From positions 1-64,000 of the forward strand of contig CAWETN010000011.1 of the NCBI GenBank assembly GCA_963812075.1: a DNA stretch of 64,000 nt, written 5' to 3'. The translations under genes and the position numbers were made by a program. The first letter of the stretch is position 1. Each line of letters begins with the position of its first letter. Positions 26,803-35,361 of this stretch are shown here, piece after piece. The DNA comes from JAMXLO01 sp963812075 (lineage in GTDB: Bacteria; Pseudomonadota; Alphaproteobacteria; Acetobacterales; Acetobacteraceae). The notes under the pieces were generated by a model. It had not been told where the DNA came from. It made no database searches and was given only the letters and a program-made list of their open reading frames with translations.

Positions 26803-29151
26803 ATGGCAACGGCCCGGACCGCCCAGCCGCGTCGGCTGGCATCGCCCACGATCCAGGCGCTGATCAGGCAGCGATCGGCCGGCCTGGGCGGCTTGGTCCT
26901 TGGCCTGCTGGGACTGACCCTGCTGGTAGCGTTGGCCTGCTACGATCCGCGCGACCCGTCGCTGAACACGGCCACCTCGCGTCACACCGGCAACCTCGCC
27001 GGCCCGGTCGGAGCGATCGTTGCCGACCTGCTGTTGCAGGGATTTGGCGCCGCGGGGGCGCTGCCGGGGCTGGCGCTGCTGGCCTGGGCGTGGCGGATCG
27101 CCTCGCATCGCGGGTTGGGCAGCGTGGCCGCGCGGCTGGCCGCCCTGCTGGCGGCAATGCCGGTTCTGGCGGCTGCACTCGCGGGCATGCCGGCGCCGCG
27201 CAGCTTCGCCTGGCCCACGGTTGCCGGGCCGGGCGGAGCGATCGGTCGACTGCTGGCAACGACCGGCCTGACGGTCGGTCGCGAGCTGCTTGGGCCGGCG
27301 GGCGCACTGATGATCTGGGCTGTCGGACTGGCGCTCGCGGCGACGTTGACGCTTTTGGCGTTGGGGCTGTCAGCCGGCGAGTGGCGGGCTGCCGGACGGG
27401 CGGTGCGTGGCGGCGTGCGGCTGGCGCGCGCCGTGCCGATGCCCGTGCCTCACCTGCGCCTGCCGCGATGGCTGGCGTTCCGCGGCAGCACAGACGCGCC
27501 TCCGGTACGGCGCGACCCAGCCGTTGCGACGCGACTGATCCCGCCGATGGACGAGGCGCCGCCGGTCGTATCGCGTGCCACGCGGCCTGCCGCCGCACCG
27601 CGACGGCCGCGGCAGGAGAGCCTGCCCCTGCCGGAGGACGGCTGGCACTTTCCGCCGCTGTCCCTGCTGAAGCCGGCGCCCACGCACGCGATCAGCGGGC
27701 CCAGCGAAGAGGCCTTGCAGGCGAACGCGCGGCTGCTGGAGTCGGTGCTGTCGGACTACGGCGTGCAGGGCAGCATCGTGGAGATCCGTCCTGGTCCGGT
27801 GGTCACGCTCTACGAGCTGGAGCCGGCACCCGGCATCCGCAGTGCGCGGGTGATCGGGCTGGCGGACGACGTGGCGCGCAGCCTGTCGGTGACGGCCGTG
27901 CGCATCGCCACCGTTCCGGGCCGCAACGTGATCGGCATCGAGGTGCCGAACGCCAGGCGGGAAACCGTGTTCCTGTCGGAGATACTGACGTCCGAGGAGC
28001 TGCAGAAGCACCCAGGGCGGCTGACGCTGGCACTCGGCAAGGAGATCAACGGCGCGCCGATCTTCGCCGACCTGGCACGCATGCCGCACCTGATGATCGC
28101 GGGCACCACCGGTTCGGGCAAATCGGTGGGCGTGAACGCGATGATCCTGTCGCTGTTGTATCGCCTGTCGCCCGACCAGTGCCGCCTGATCCTGATCGAC
28201 CCGAAGATGCTCGAGCTTTCGATGTACGAAGGCGTGCCGCATCTGATGGCACCGGTGGTGACGGAGCCGGCCAAGGCGGTGACCGCGCTGAAGTGGACGG
28301 TGCGCGAAATGGAGCGCCGCTACCGCTCGATGAGCCAGCTCGGGGTGCGCAACCTGACCGGCTACAACGATCGCGTCGCCGAGGCGCGGGCGAAGGGCGA
28401 GGTGGTGACGCGCCGCGTGCAGACCGGCTTCGACCCTGACACCGGCCGCCCCACCTTCGAGGAACAGCCGCTGGTGCTGCAGCCGCTGCCGCTCATCGTG
28501 GTGGTGGTGGACGAGATGGCGGATCTGATGATGGTGGCCGGCAAGGAGATCGAGGCCGCAGTGCAACGCCTGGCGCAGATGGCGCGCGCGGCCGGCATCC
28601 ACGTGATCATGGCGACGCAGCGGCCATCGGTGGACGTGATCACCGGGACGATCAAGGCCAACTTCCCGACCCGCATCAGCTTCCAGGTCATCAGCAAGTT
28701 CGACAGCCGCACCATCCTGGGCGAGCAGGGCGCCGAGCAGCTGCTGGGCATGGGGGACATGCTGTACATGCAGGGAGGCGGGCGGATCACCCGCGTGCAT
28801 GGCCCCTTCGTCTCGGACGAGGAGGTGGAGAAGGTCGTCGAATTTCTGCGCGAGCAGGGCGAGCCCGCCTACCTGGAGGAGGTCACGGAACCCGCCGACG
28901 ATGACGCGGGCGCGCCGATGCCGGGACTGGGCGCGACGGGCGAAGGCGAGCGGGGGCTGTACGACCAGGCGGTGGCGATCGTGGCACGCGAGGGCAAGGC
29001 CAGCACCAGCTTCATCCAGCGACATCTGAACCTTGGCTACAACCGGGCTGCCAAGCTGATCGAGCAGATGGAGAAGGAAGGCGTTGTTGGTCCCGCCAAC
29101 CATGTGGGCAAGCGCGAGGTTCTGGTACGGAGGGTTGCCGACGACGAATAG
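26803..29151 (+). CDS. ftsK: DNA translocase FtsK
   Basis: This 782-residue protein moves chromosome ends to the dimer-resolution site during division. About four membrane helices occupy residues 25-200, followed by a short proline/arginine-rich linker and the alpha domain (SGPSEEALQANARLLESVLS). The motor domain has Walker A IAGTTGSGKSVGVNAM near residue 434 and Walker B LIVVVVDEMADLMM near 565. The C-terminal gamma winged helix (about 715-775) includes ASTSFIQRHLNLGYNRAAKL. The linker is short compared with E. coli FtsK, as usual in alphaproteobacteria. I start at 26803 because upstream codons belong to the divergent gene region. An IS66 element sits about 20 bases after the stop. Confidence 0.96.
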   Translation: MATARTAQPRRLASPTIQALIRQRSAGLGGLVLGLLGLTLLVALACYDPRDPSLNTATSRHTGNLAGPVGAIVADLLLQGFGAAGALPGLALLAWAWRIASHRGLGSVAARLAALLAAMPVLAAALAGMPAPRSFAWPTVAGPGGAIGRLLATTGLTVGRELLGPAGALMIWAVGLALAATLTLLALGLSAGEWRAAGRAVRGGVRLARAVPMPVPHLRLPRWLAFRGSTDAPPVRRDPAVATRLIPPMDEAPPVVSRATRPAAAPRRPRQESLPLPEDGWHFPPLSLLKPAPTHAISGPSEEALQANARLLESVLSDYGVQGSIVEIRPGPVVTLYELEPAPGIRSARVIGLADDVARSLSVTAVRIATVPGRNVIGIEVPNARRETVFLSEILTSEELQKHPGRLTLALGKEINGAPIFADLARMPHLMIAGTTGSGKSVGVNAMILSLLYRLSPDQCRLILIDPKMLELSMYEGVPHLMAPVVTEPAKAVTALKWTVREMERRYRSMSQLGVRNLTGYNDRVAEARAKGEVVTRRVQTGFDPDTGRPTFEEQPLVLQPLPLIVVVVDEMADLMMVAGKEIEAAVQRLAQMARAAGIHVIMATQRPSVDVITGTIKANFPTRISFQVISKFDSRTILGEQGAEQLLGMGDMLYMQGGGRITRVHGPFVSDEEVEKVVEFLREQGEPAYLEEVTEPADDDAGAPMPGLGATGEGERGLYDQAVAIVAREGKASTSFIQRHLNLGYNRAAKLIEQMEKEGVVGPANHVGKREVLVRRVADDE

Positions 29152-29256
29152 CGAGGGATCAAGCGGGGTGATTAACCGTTGCGGCGGCATCACCTACAAA
29201 TTTTGCGCGCGTGTTGAGATGATGTCGTCCGTTGCTGATTGACGGAGGGTGCGGCG

Positions 29257-29697
29257 ATGGATGGCATGGTGAAAGGTGACGGCTTGCTTGGCGACGGCGG
29301 TGAAGGTTGGCTTCACTCTGGTACTCGCAGGCGACGGTGGTCCGCAGCCCGCAAAGCGGTGATCGTGGCTGAGAGTTTGGTGGCCGGCGCAAAAGTGTCG
29401 GAAGTCGCGGCGCGACACGGTGTCAATGCGAATATGTTGTCGGCATGGCGCGGTCAGGTGTCGGCGGGCGGCATGACGAGGAGCAGGCCAAAATCTGCGC
29501 CGATTTCCTCGGCTGTCTCTTTTGCGCCGGTGAAGGTCGTCGCGGCAGGACCGCAGTCCGATGCGCGGGCTGATCTGCGACCGGCGGCAGGCGCGATCGA
29601 GATCGTGCTGGGTGACGCAAGCATACGGGTGGTGAAGGGTGTCGACACGGCGACGTTGTCGCGGGTGCTGGCGGCGGTGCGGGGCGGCCTGGCTTGA
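29257..29697 (+). CDS. tnpA: IS66 accessory protein TnpA
   Basis: This 146-residue protein is the first gene of the IS66 operon, a helix-turn-helix DNA-binding accessory factor. The HTH segment reads RKAVIVAESLVAGAKVSEVA followed by RHGVNANMLSAWRGQ, as in transposase_8-type proteins. GGAGGG lies seven bases before the ATG at 29257. Its TGA overlaps the TTG start of tnpB by four bases. Confidence 0.88.
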   Translation: MDGMVKGDGLLGDGGEGWLHSGTRRRRWSAARKAVIVAESLVAGAKVSEVAARHGVNANMLSAWRGQVSAGGMTRSRPKSAPISSAVSFAPVKVVAAGPQSDARADLRPAAGAIEIVLGDASIRVVKGVDTATLSRVLAAVRGGLA

Positions 29698-30047
29698 TCG
29701 CGACGCGTGCGGGGCTGCGGGTATGGGTGGCGACGCAACCGATCGATTTTCGCCGCGGCGTGCATGGGCTTGTCGCGCTGGTCGCGCAAGCACTCTGCGC
29801 TGATCCATACGGGGGCGAGATATTTGTATTCCGTTCGAAGCGAAATGATCGGATCAAGCTGTTGGCGTGGGACGGCAGCGGCATGGTTCTCGCAACGAAG
29901 TGGCTGGAGAGCGGCAAGTTCGTCTGGCCACCAGTGGCTGATGGGGCGATCTGTCTTTCATCGACGCAACTGGCATTGCTGCTCGACGGACTTGCATGGT
30001 CGCAAGCAGCTGCCCCTGTCGTGAAAAAGCCAGTTCTGGTCGGATAA
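29694..30047 (+). CDS. tnpB: IS66 accessory protein TnpB
   Basis: This 117-residue protein is the IS66 Orf2 family, recognised by VWVATQPIDFRRGVHGLVAL, VFRSKRNDRIKLLAWDGSGM and WLESGKFVWP. It is required for IS66 transposition but its exact action is unknown. The start codon is TTG, coupled to the tnpA stop (TTGA). Confidence 0.92.
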   Translation: MIATRAGLRVWVATQPIDFRRGVHGLVALVAQALCADPYGGEIFVFRSKRNDRIKLLAWDGSGMVLATKWLESGKFVWPPVADGAICLSSTQLALLLDGLAWSQAAAPVVKKPVLVG

Positions 30048-30097
30048 TCCCAAATGTACTCTTGGCGACGCGGCGCGCAACTTGGTACAATTCGCCC

Positions 30098-31672
30098 ATG
30101 CCGTTGCGCCGCGCGGACCTGCCCACCGATCCTGACCTGCTCGCCGAACTGGTGTTGCAGCTCGACGCCGATAACGAGCGGCTGCGGGCGACGTTGCACT
30201 CGATCAATACCCTGCATTTTGGTACGAGATCCGAGCGTCTGGTGACCCTGGTCGAGGCCCAGATGACGCTCGGGCTCGGCGACCTGGCCGCCGGAACCAT
30301 GCCGCCACCAGCCGCGAATGACGACGACGCCGTGAAACCAAAGCCGTCGTCGAAAGGGTTCCGCAAGCCGGCGCAGCGCAACAACGGCGCGCTGCCCAGC
30401 CACCTGCCGCGCTGCGAACAGATCATCGAGCCGGACAGCACTGTCTGTCCGTGTTGCGCCTGCCAGATGCATCGTATCGGCGAATGCGTCCACGAAGCAC
30501 TCGATGTGATCCCGGCCATTCTGCGAGTGCTGCGCACGGTGCGGCCGAAATACGGCTGTCGCGGCTGCGAGAGCGCGGTGGTACAGGCGCCTGCGCCGTC
30601 GCGGTTGATCACCGCGGGTATGGCGTCGACCGCGCTGGTCGCCTGGGTGGTGGTCTCGAAATTTGCCTGGCACATGCCGCTCAACCGGCAGACCCAAATG
30701 CTGGCTGGCCACGGGGTCACGCTCGACCGCTCGACGCTGGTGCACTGGGTCGACCGTGCCGCCTGGTGGCTCGAAGGGCTGTATCACCTGCAACTGCGCA
30801 CCATTCATGGCTTCCCGCGCATCTTCTGCGACGAGACGCCATTGCCGGTACTCGAGAAGGGCCGCCGCCGCACCCGCAAGTGCCAGCTTTGGGCGCACGC
30901 GGTTGACGACAGGCCATGGCAGGGGCCGGCGCCGCCGGCGGTGGCTTACGTGTTCGCCACCGGCCGTGACACCGAGGCGATCGTCGCGCAACTCGGCGAC
31001 CGCTTCGCCGGCGTGATGCAGGTCGACGGCTATGGCGCCTACAAGGCGCTGGCGCGGCGCGCCAAGCCCGGCCGGATCCGGCTGGCGTTCTGTCTCGCGC
31101 ATGCGCGCCGCAAGTTCGTCGCCGTGCACAAGACCACCCACTCGCCCAGAGCGCTGGATGTGGTTCAGCGGATCGCCGCGATCTATGCCATCGAGGACCG
31201 CATCCGCGGCGGCACGGCCGAGCATCGCTGCGCGGTACGTCAGGCCGAGAGCAAGCCGCTGATGGACGAGCTGAAGCGGCGGCTGACCGCGTTGCTCGAG
31301 GAATTGTCTGTGAAGTCGACCCTGGCGAAGGCGATCCGCTATACCCTTGGGCATTGGTGCGGCCTGACGATGTTCCTGAGCGACGGACGCGTGGAAGTCG
31401 ACTCGAACACTGTCGAGCGTACGATGCGCACGATTGCCCAGGGCAGGCACAGCTATCTCTTCGCCGGCTCCGAACGAGGCGCGCGTAATTGGGCCATCCT
31501 TGCCTCGCTTCTCACCACGGCGCGACTGAACGGCATCGATCCGCTGACCTGGCTGACCGACGTGCTGGAGCGCATCGTCTCGGGCCGAACCAAGAACCAT
31601 CAACTACACGAGCTGTTGCCATGGGAATGGAAGGCGACCCGCGCCGCTCAGGACGTGAAAGCCGCGGCATGA
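30098..31672 (+). CDS. tnpC: IS66 transposase TnpC
   Basis: This 524-residue DDE transposase performs IS66 strand transfer. An N-terminal leucine-rich coiled coil and HTH region precede a zinc-binding cluster (CPCCACQMHRIGECVHEALD). The catalytic core follows: first Asp in IFCDETPLPVLEKG near residue 247, second in MQVDGYGAYKALA near 310, and the Glu in VDSNTVERTMRTIAQGRHSY near 435. Full length and apparently intact. Its stop overlaps the passenger gene by four bases. Confidence 0.95.
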   Translation: MPLRRADLPTDPDLLAELVLQLDADNERLRATLHSINTLHFGTRSERLVTLVEAQMTLGLGDLAAGTMPPPAANDDDAVKPKPSSKGFRKPAQRNNGALPSHLPRCEQIIEPDSTVCPCCACQMHRIGECVHEALDVIPAILRVLRTVRPKYGCRGCESAVVQAPAPSRLITAGMASTALVAWVVVSKFAWHMPLNRQTQMLAGHGVTLDRSTLVHWVDRAAWWLEGLYHLQLRTIHGFPRIFCDETPLPVLEKGRRRTRKCQLWAHAVDDRPWQGPAPPAVAYVFATGRDTEAIVAQLGDRFAGVMQVDGYGAYKALARRAKPGRIRLAFCLAHARRKFVAVHKTTHSPRALDVVQRIAAIYAIEDRIRGGTAEHRCAVRQAESKPLMDELKRRLTALLEELSVKSTLAKAIRYTLGHWCGLTMFLSDGRVEVDSNTVERTMRTIAQGRHSYLFAGSERGARNWAILASLLTTARLNGIDPLTWLTDVLERIVSGRTKNHQLHELLPWEWKATRAAQDVKAAA

Positions 31673-32301
31673 TCCACCGGACTGCCGACCCGGCGACCGC
31701 CGTATCCGGCGTGGCGCGGCCGCCGATGTCGCTCGACGAACTCGATCGCTGGCTGCGCGCACCACGCCAGCGCAGGCCCGCCGCCGACGGCATCGCCATG
31801 CTCGACGGGTTTGTCGCCGCCATCGTCGCCGGACCGGCCACCTACGAACCGCTCGGATGGCTCTGCCCACTGCTCGGCGTGACCAGGGACGCCATCAACG
31901 ACGGCGATACCAAGGAATACGCCGCGCTCGCCGCCGCCGCCCAGCATCATAACGCGCTGGCCGCAACGCTGAGCGAGGCGCCGGCGCGCTTCGCGCCGAT
32001 CTTCGGACACGATGCCCATGGCGCCATCGACGTCGGCCCGTGGTGTCGAGGCTTCCATGCCGCCATCCAGCTCAATCCGAAATTCTGGCGAAAGCTGCTG
32101 CCCGCCCGCGGGCTGGCGCATAGGTGGCTGATCCCGATCCTGGCGCATTGCACCAACGCCGACGGCCGGCCGGTCCGCGGCGCGCCGCCGCATGGTCCTC
32201 TCACCGAATTGGCGCAGTTCGACGCCCACCGCACGATCCCAGGCGATGTCGCTGCCATCCGCGAGTTCTGGGCTCCCACCCGATACAACTTACACTCCTG
32301 A
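31669..32301 (+). CDS. UPF0149 (YecA-like) passenger protein of IS66
   Basis: This 210-residue protein has the UPF0149/YecA fold: an N-terminal MSLDELDRWLRAPRQRRPAA, the diagnostic AMLDGFVAAIVAGPATYEPL, and the central WCRGFHAAIQLNPKFWRKLL. Related proteins accompany some IS66 elements as a fourth gene. It lacks the C-terminal SEC-C zinc motif of longer YecA proteins. ATGA overlap with tnpC shows translational coupling, so it belongs to the element. Role in transposition unknown. Confidence 0.85.
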   Translation: MIHRTADPATAVSGVARPPMSLDELDRWLRAPRQRRPAADGIAMLDGFVAAIVAGPATYEPLGWLCPLLGVTRDAINDGDTKEYAALAAAAQHHNALAATLSEAPARFAPIFGHDAHGAIDVGPWCRGFHAAIQLNPKFWRKLLPARGLAHRWLIPILAHCTNADGRPVRGAPPHGPLTELAQFDAHRTIPGDVAAIREFWAPTRYNLHS

Positions 32302-32666
32302 CCGCGCCTGCCACGCGCGTATAATCTCGCCTCACGCAGGCCGCGTCGCCAAGGTGCTGTCCCCGCAACGGTTACGATGGAACGGCTGATTTATCCAAGT
32401 CTTGGATGGTCGAACCCACATCCCCAGGATTAGAATTTCCAACGATTTCAATGCCCGCTTTCCCGCAGCACATATCGACGCTTGATGGCTCACGGATTGG
32501 GGAAAACGGTCTTTTCCAAATCACCGTCCGGATATCACCGTCGCTCATCCGCGCCGGTGAGTATTTCACGGGCGGTACGGAGAACGTCGCACGCTGGGTG
32601 CGCGATTAAGTATGGACGTTGGTTCTGGCGACGCAGGCGCTGTTGATGGAGCCCGGGCACCGGACC
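32302..32666. other. gap without a gene: IS66 end and att-like core
   Basis: This stretch holds the right end of IS66 (to 32375) and a degenerate att core (32410-32440). Open frames here are short and show no family resemblance. Codon-like GC bias is weak. Confidence 0.6.
32410..32440 (-). repeat. degenerate copy of the tRNA-Arg att core
   Basis: The 24 bases from TCGAACCCAC through CCCCAGGATTAG match the tRNA-Arg(CCT) fragment at 33344 in 22 positions and lie in the same orientation, about 0.93 kb apart. The T-arm part is not correctly paired, so it is not a functional tRNA. It looks like an old attachment site left by an earlier integration at the same tRNA gene. Confidence 0.65.
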
Positions 32667-33013
32667 ATGACGGCGGATGGTGACGCATCTGCCGAGCGGC
32701 GACCGGGCGTCGTCGATATCCGGAAGCTGGCGGACTATTGCCTGAACCCATCGCATCCGCGCGGCCGGCCAAGGCTCGGGTGTTTCGTCAGGCAGCCGGC
32801 CTTCAGCAGGGCGATGCGGCGCGGTTGCCGGCCGCTTTGCTCGAGGCTGCGCCCGCGGGCGAGGCCGTGGCAGTCGCCACCGATCCCTGGGGAACCCATT
32901 GGCGGCCCGACGTGACCATCGGGCGACGCCGGAAGAAGGCCGTGGTAAGCACAATATGGATCGTGCGAACCGGCCAGGACCTGCCGCGGCTCGTGACATG
33001 CTGGGTGCTGTGA
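32667..33013 (+). pseudogene. DUF6883-like gene, frameshifted
   Basis: Fragments in three frames reassemble into a DUF6883-like protein. They are HLPSGDRA, then VVDIRKLADYCLNPSHPRG, then KARVFRQAAGLQQGDAARLP and IWIVRTGQDLPRLVTCWVL. One base is missing near 32708 and another lesion lies near 32768. The stop overlaps the ATG of the following DUF4926 gene (ATGA), so this was a two-gene unit. Such pairs are small, widespread and suspected to be toxin-antitoxin-like or defence-linked, but their function is not established. The family call rests on pattern memory. Confidence 0.6.
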
Positions 33014-33244
33014 TGAATGCGAAGTGTATACGGAATGAAGCGCCATCGCTGTTGGACGTGGTGGCATTGCTGACGGACCTTCCGGAACACAGCATCGCCC
33101 GTGGGCAGGTCGGTACCGTCGTCGAGCGGTTGGACGACAAGACGTTGCTGGTGGAGTTCAGCGACGATCAGGCGTGCGTATGCCGTCGCGCCTTGCCGGA
33201 AGGCTGACCTGCTGGTGCTGCACTACGTGCCGGAGGCGGCCTGA
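33013..33244 (+). pseudogene. DUF4926-like gene, frameshifted near 3' end
   Basis: The 5' part encodes SLLDVVALLTDLPEHSIARG and QVGTVVERLDDKTLLVEFSD, characteristic of the DUF4926 family. One extra base near 33178 then shifts the frame to an early stop at 33207. In the other frame the expected ending AVAPCRKADLLVLHYVPEAA is intact to 33244. It is coupled to the DUF6883-like gene before it. Both genes of the pair are therefore broken. Confidence 0.65.
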
Positions 33245-33325
33245 CGCGCCACACGACCGCAGCACTCTTGTTAGCTGCCCTCATATCGATTGTATAATGC
33301 GAAATATTTGCAAACGCGCGACAAA

Positions 33326-33375
33326 TGGCGTCCCCGGCGGGATTCGAACCCACGACCCCAGGATTAGGAATCCTA
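33326..33375 (-). pseudogene. 3' part of tRNA-Arg(CCT): attachment site
   Basis: Read on the minus strand, the sequence contains the anticodon loop TTCCTAA with anticodon CCT, four of five anticodon-stem pairs, the variable region, a perfect T-arm (GTGGGTTCGAATCCCGC), the 3' acceptor strand CGGGGAC, discriminator G and an encoded CCA. The D-arm and 5' acceptor strand are absent; the sequence there is element DNA. This is the classic result of site-specific integration into a tRNA 3' half. The shared core is about 33344-33373. Confidence 0.85.
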
Positions 33376-33397
33376 TTTTTGCTGGTTTTAGTGACCT

Positions 33398-33427
33398 CTC
33401 CTGAGTGGTCCTGAGTGCTCCTGGCGT
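33398..33427 (+). repeat. three 10-base tandem repeats next to the att site
   Basis: CTCCTGAGTG, GTCCTGAGTG and CTCCTGGCGT follow one another with a ten-base period, one helical turn, between the att core and the integrase gene. That location and spacing fit arm-type binding sites of a tyrosine recombinase or its directionality factor. A longer relative of the same string occurs at 48636-48665. Confidence 0.55.
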
Positions 33428-33586
33428 ATAAGTTAATCCTCTGATCTAGCTAGCTATTTCCTTCCTCACAGGGCTGGAGTAGGCTCCGCTCGCGACTCTC
33501 CCTGTCGGGCTGATTTTCCTTCCTAAGAATACCTAGGATACCGGGCAAGGAGGGCTTCAGGATTCGCGGAAAGGGACTAGAGGATT

Positions 33587-34876
33587 ATGAGCGTTGTTCG
33601 ATTGACTGAGACGGCTATCAACAAGGCCCTGCGGGAGGCCAAGTTGGGGTCTGCGGCGCAGGTCGATTTATCCGACCCTGATCAGAGGGGCTTAGTGCTG
33701 CGGATCGGCAGGACCGGATATGCGGCTTGGAACCTCGTGTGCAAAAGCCCAGAGGGCAAGTTCAAACGGATCACCATCGGCGGCTATCCCGCCATTGGCC
33801 TTAGTGCGGCTAGAGCTAAGGCTCGATCACTGCGCGAGGATGTCAGGCGTGGAGTTGATATCGCTCCTGGCCGGCGTCCCCGTGAGACGATGCGCGCTGT
33901 CGATGATCGCAGTGCCCAGACATTCGCGATGCTGTTTGATCTCTATGAGGCGCATATCAAGAGCAAGGCTAAGGGTGCCGAGAATGGCAATCGGAGCGGC
34001 GCTGGCCTCAAGAGTTGGCCAGAGGCCAGGAAGCGTTTGGCGTCCATGTTCAAAGATTTGATGGATGCAGCGTTGGAGGATGTGACCCTGATCCGTTTGC
34101 AGGGCGTCATTGATCGGCATGGCCTTAAATCATCGACCAGCGCGGCTTGGGGCCTAAGAACGGTAAGGCCCATGTTGAAGTGGGCTAGTGCTCCTGGGCG
34201 GAAGCTGCTGCCGAGAGACGTTGTCGATATCAGCTATGATGCCGAAGTCATTCGGCGCAAGAGGGTATTGAGCGCTGAGGAGTTAGTCAGTGTGCTCCTG
34301 GCCATGCAGCGTCTGGAGGGGCATCCATACATCGATTGCATGAAGTTCATTATGCTCACGCTCTTGCGGCGATCCGAGGCGGTCTATGTGCGATGGCAGG
34401 ATGTCACATTCAATGATCATGGAACTGGAGTTGTTCGTATCAGGGATACCAAGAATGGTGAGGATCACGAGGTCCCGCTGAGCCGACAGGCAACTCAATT
34501 GCTCCTGGCGCGCAGGACGGCTGCCGAGAAGCTACAAATTCAAGGTGGCGGAATGCTTCGTGGGGTTCATGGGCGTGACCTCGTGTTCTCCAACGACGCT
34601 CGTGGGCTTTTGATCAATTGGACCAGGGCGCAGAAGCTCATTAATGGGGCCAGCAAAACCGAGGGATGGCATCGGCATGATCTCCGGAGAACTGGAGCGA
34701 CACTGCTTGGCAGGATGGGCATTGAGCCTCATATCATCGAGGCAACCCTCAACCATACGTCTATCCACAGTCCGCTCGCGGCAACCTACAACCAGTCGCG
34801 CTATCGGCCTCAAGTCGCTGAGGCCCTACAACGATTGGCCGATAAGTATGATGGACTTTTGGCGTATAGGGCATAG
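33587..34876 (+). CDS. int: tyrosine-type site-specific integrase
   Basis: This 429-residue recombinase has an N-terminal arm-binding domain of the DUF4102 type (LVLRIGRTGYAAWNLVCKSP, RITIGGYPAIGLSAARAKAR), a central SAM-like core-binding domain (about 100-210), and a catalytic domain. Catalytic residues are visible as the first Arg in LLRRSEAVYVRWQDV near 265, HRHDLRRTGATLLG near 364 with the His-x-x-Arg box, and the nucleophilic Tyr in PLAATYNQSRY near 405. It is complete. Its position beside the tRNA fragment shows that it directs integration there. The GC content and codon choice differ from the flanking chromosome. Confidence 0.95.
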   Translation: MSVVRLTETAINKALREAKLGSAAQVDLSDPDQRGLVLRIGRTGYAAWNLVCKSPEGKFKRITIGGYPAIGLSAARAKARSLREDVRRGVDIAPGRRPRETMRAVDDRSAQTFAMLFDLYEAHIKSKAKGAENGNRSGAGLKSWPEARKRLASMFKDLMDAALEDVTLIRLQGVIDRHGLKSSTSAAWGLRTVRPMLKWASAPGRKLLPRDVVDISYDAEVIRRKRVLSAEELVSVLLAMQRLEGHPYIDCMKFIMLTLLRRSEAVYVRWQDVTFNDHGTGVVRIRDTKNGEDHEVPLSRQATQLLLARRTAAEKLQIQGGGMLRGVHGRDLVFSNDARGLLINWTRAQKLINGASKTEGWHRHDLRRTGATLLGRMGIEPHIIEATLNHTSIHSPLAATYNQSRYRPQVAEALQRLADKYDGLLAYRA

Positions 34877-34929
34877 AATGGTCCCTAGGCTTGCAGCTTG
34901 AGAACAGAGGCTGAGGGCTGTGTAGTGGT

Positions 34930-35031
34930 ATGAGCCGTAGTTCCAAGAGGGCGCTCGCTGGACTGGCCTTGCTGGCCGGGTTGTCTATCGTCTTTTGGAC
35001 ACCGGGGATCCCAACAGATAAGCAGAATTAA
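34930..35031 (+). CDS. possible 33-residue membrane peptide
   Basis: A short frame encodes MSRSSKRALAGLALLAGLSI and a C-terminal tail of about 13 residues, a typical positively charged start followed by one hydrophobic helix. The ribosome site is weak. It lies directly after int on the same strand. It could be a small membrane peptide or a signal-like fragment; support is limited to this composition. Confidence 0.3.
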   Translation: MSRSSKRALAGLALLAGLSIVFWTPGIPTDKQN

Positions 35032-35133
35032 GCCAGTAAGGGCAGTGAAAATTGCGGTTTCTAGATTGCTTTGTTTATCAGCTTTTTGTTGAGGCGATCT
35101 TTCAGAGATGTTGACCGCCTCCGGGGACGCTTA

Positions 35134-35337
35134 ATGAGATTGTGTAATCTGGTTCCTCGCGAGGAAAAGTTGGACTTGGATCAGGTATTCCAGGGCGGGT
35201 ATTTGAGCTCCCCTGATACAAGGGGCTTTAGTGGGAGGATTCCCCTTGCATATTCCGCTTTTGTTTGGGCTCCGTTTGTTCTGTTCGTCATTTTCCTTGC
35301 AACTAAGTTTGTCTTGGAACGAATGGGGCATGCGTAG
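35134..35337 (+). CDS. small protein with C-terminal membrane helix
   Basis: This 67-residue protein begins MRLCNLVPREEKLDLDQVFQ and ends with one strong hydrophobic helix (AFVWAPFVLFVIFLATKFVL, about residues 42-61). GGGGA lies eight bases before the ATG at 35134; a TTG at 35071 would extend it by 21 residues. It is a tail-anchored type by layout. No family is recognised. It follows int and the 33-residue peptide, so all three may share a transcript. Confidence 0.4.
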   Translation: MRLCNLVPREEKLDLDQVFQGGYLSSPDTRGFSGRIPLAYSAFVWAPFVLFVIFLATKFVLERMGHA

Positions 35338-35361
35338 GTCCGAACGTAAGACAACAGCCTA

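Larger units (their letters stand above)
29172..32375 (+). mobile_element. IS66-family insertion sequence with UPF0149 passenger
   Basis: The element carries tnpA, tnpB, tnpC and a passenger gene in one direction. Its ends form imperfect terminal inverted repeats: the left begins TTAACCGTTGCGG and the reverse complement of the right begins GTAACCGTTGCGG; similarity continues into a CA-CACCT block, about 20 of 24 positions. I see no 8-base target duplication, so one end may have changed after insertion or the exact ends may be slightly off. It is inserted directly behind ftsK, and its right end lies 35 bases from the att-like core at 32410. Confidence 0.85.

Noticed and set aside
32410..32440. 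A second tRNA gene
   Set aside because: The T-arm cannot pair correctly and no acceptor stem or D-arm is present, so it is only an att-like relic.
33326..33375. A functional tRNA-Arg
   Set aside because: The D-arm and the 5' acceptor strand are absent; only the 3' part remains.
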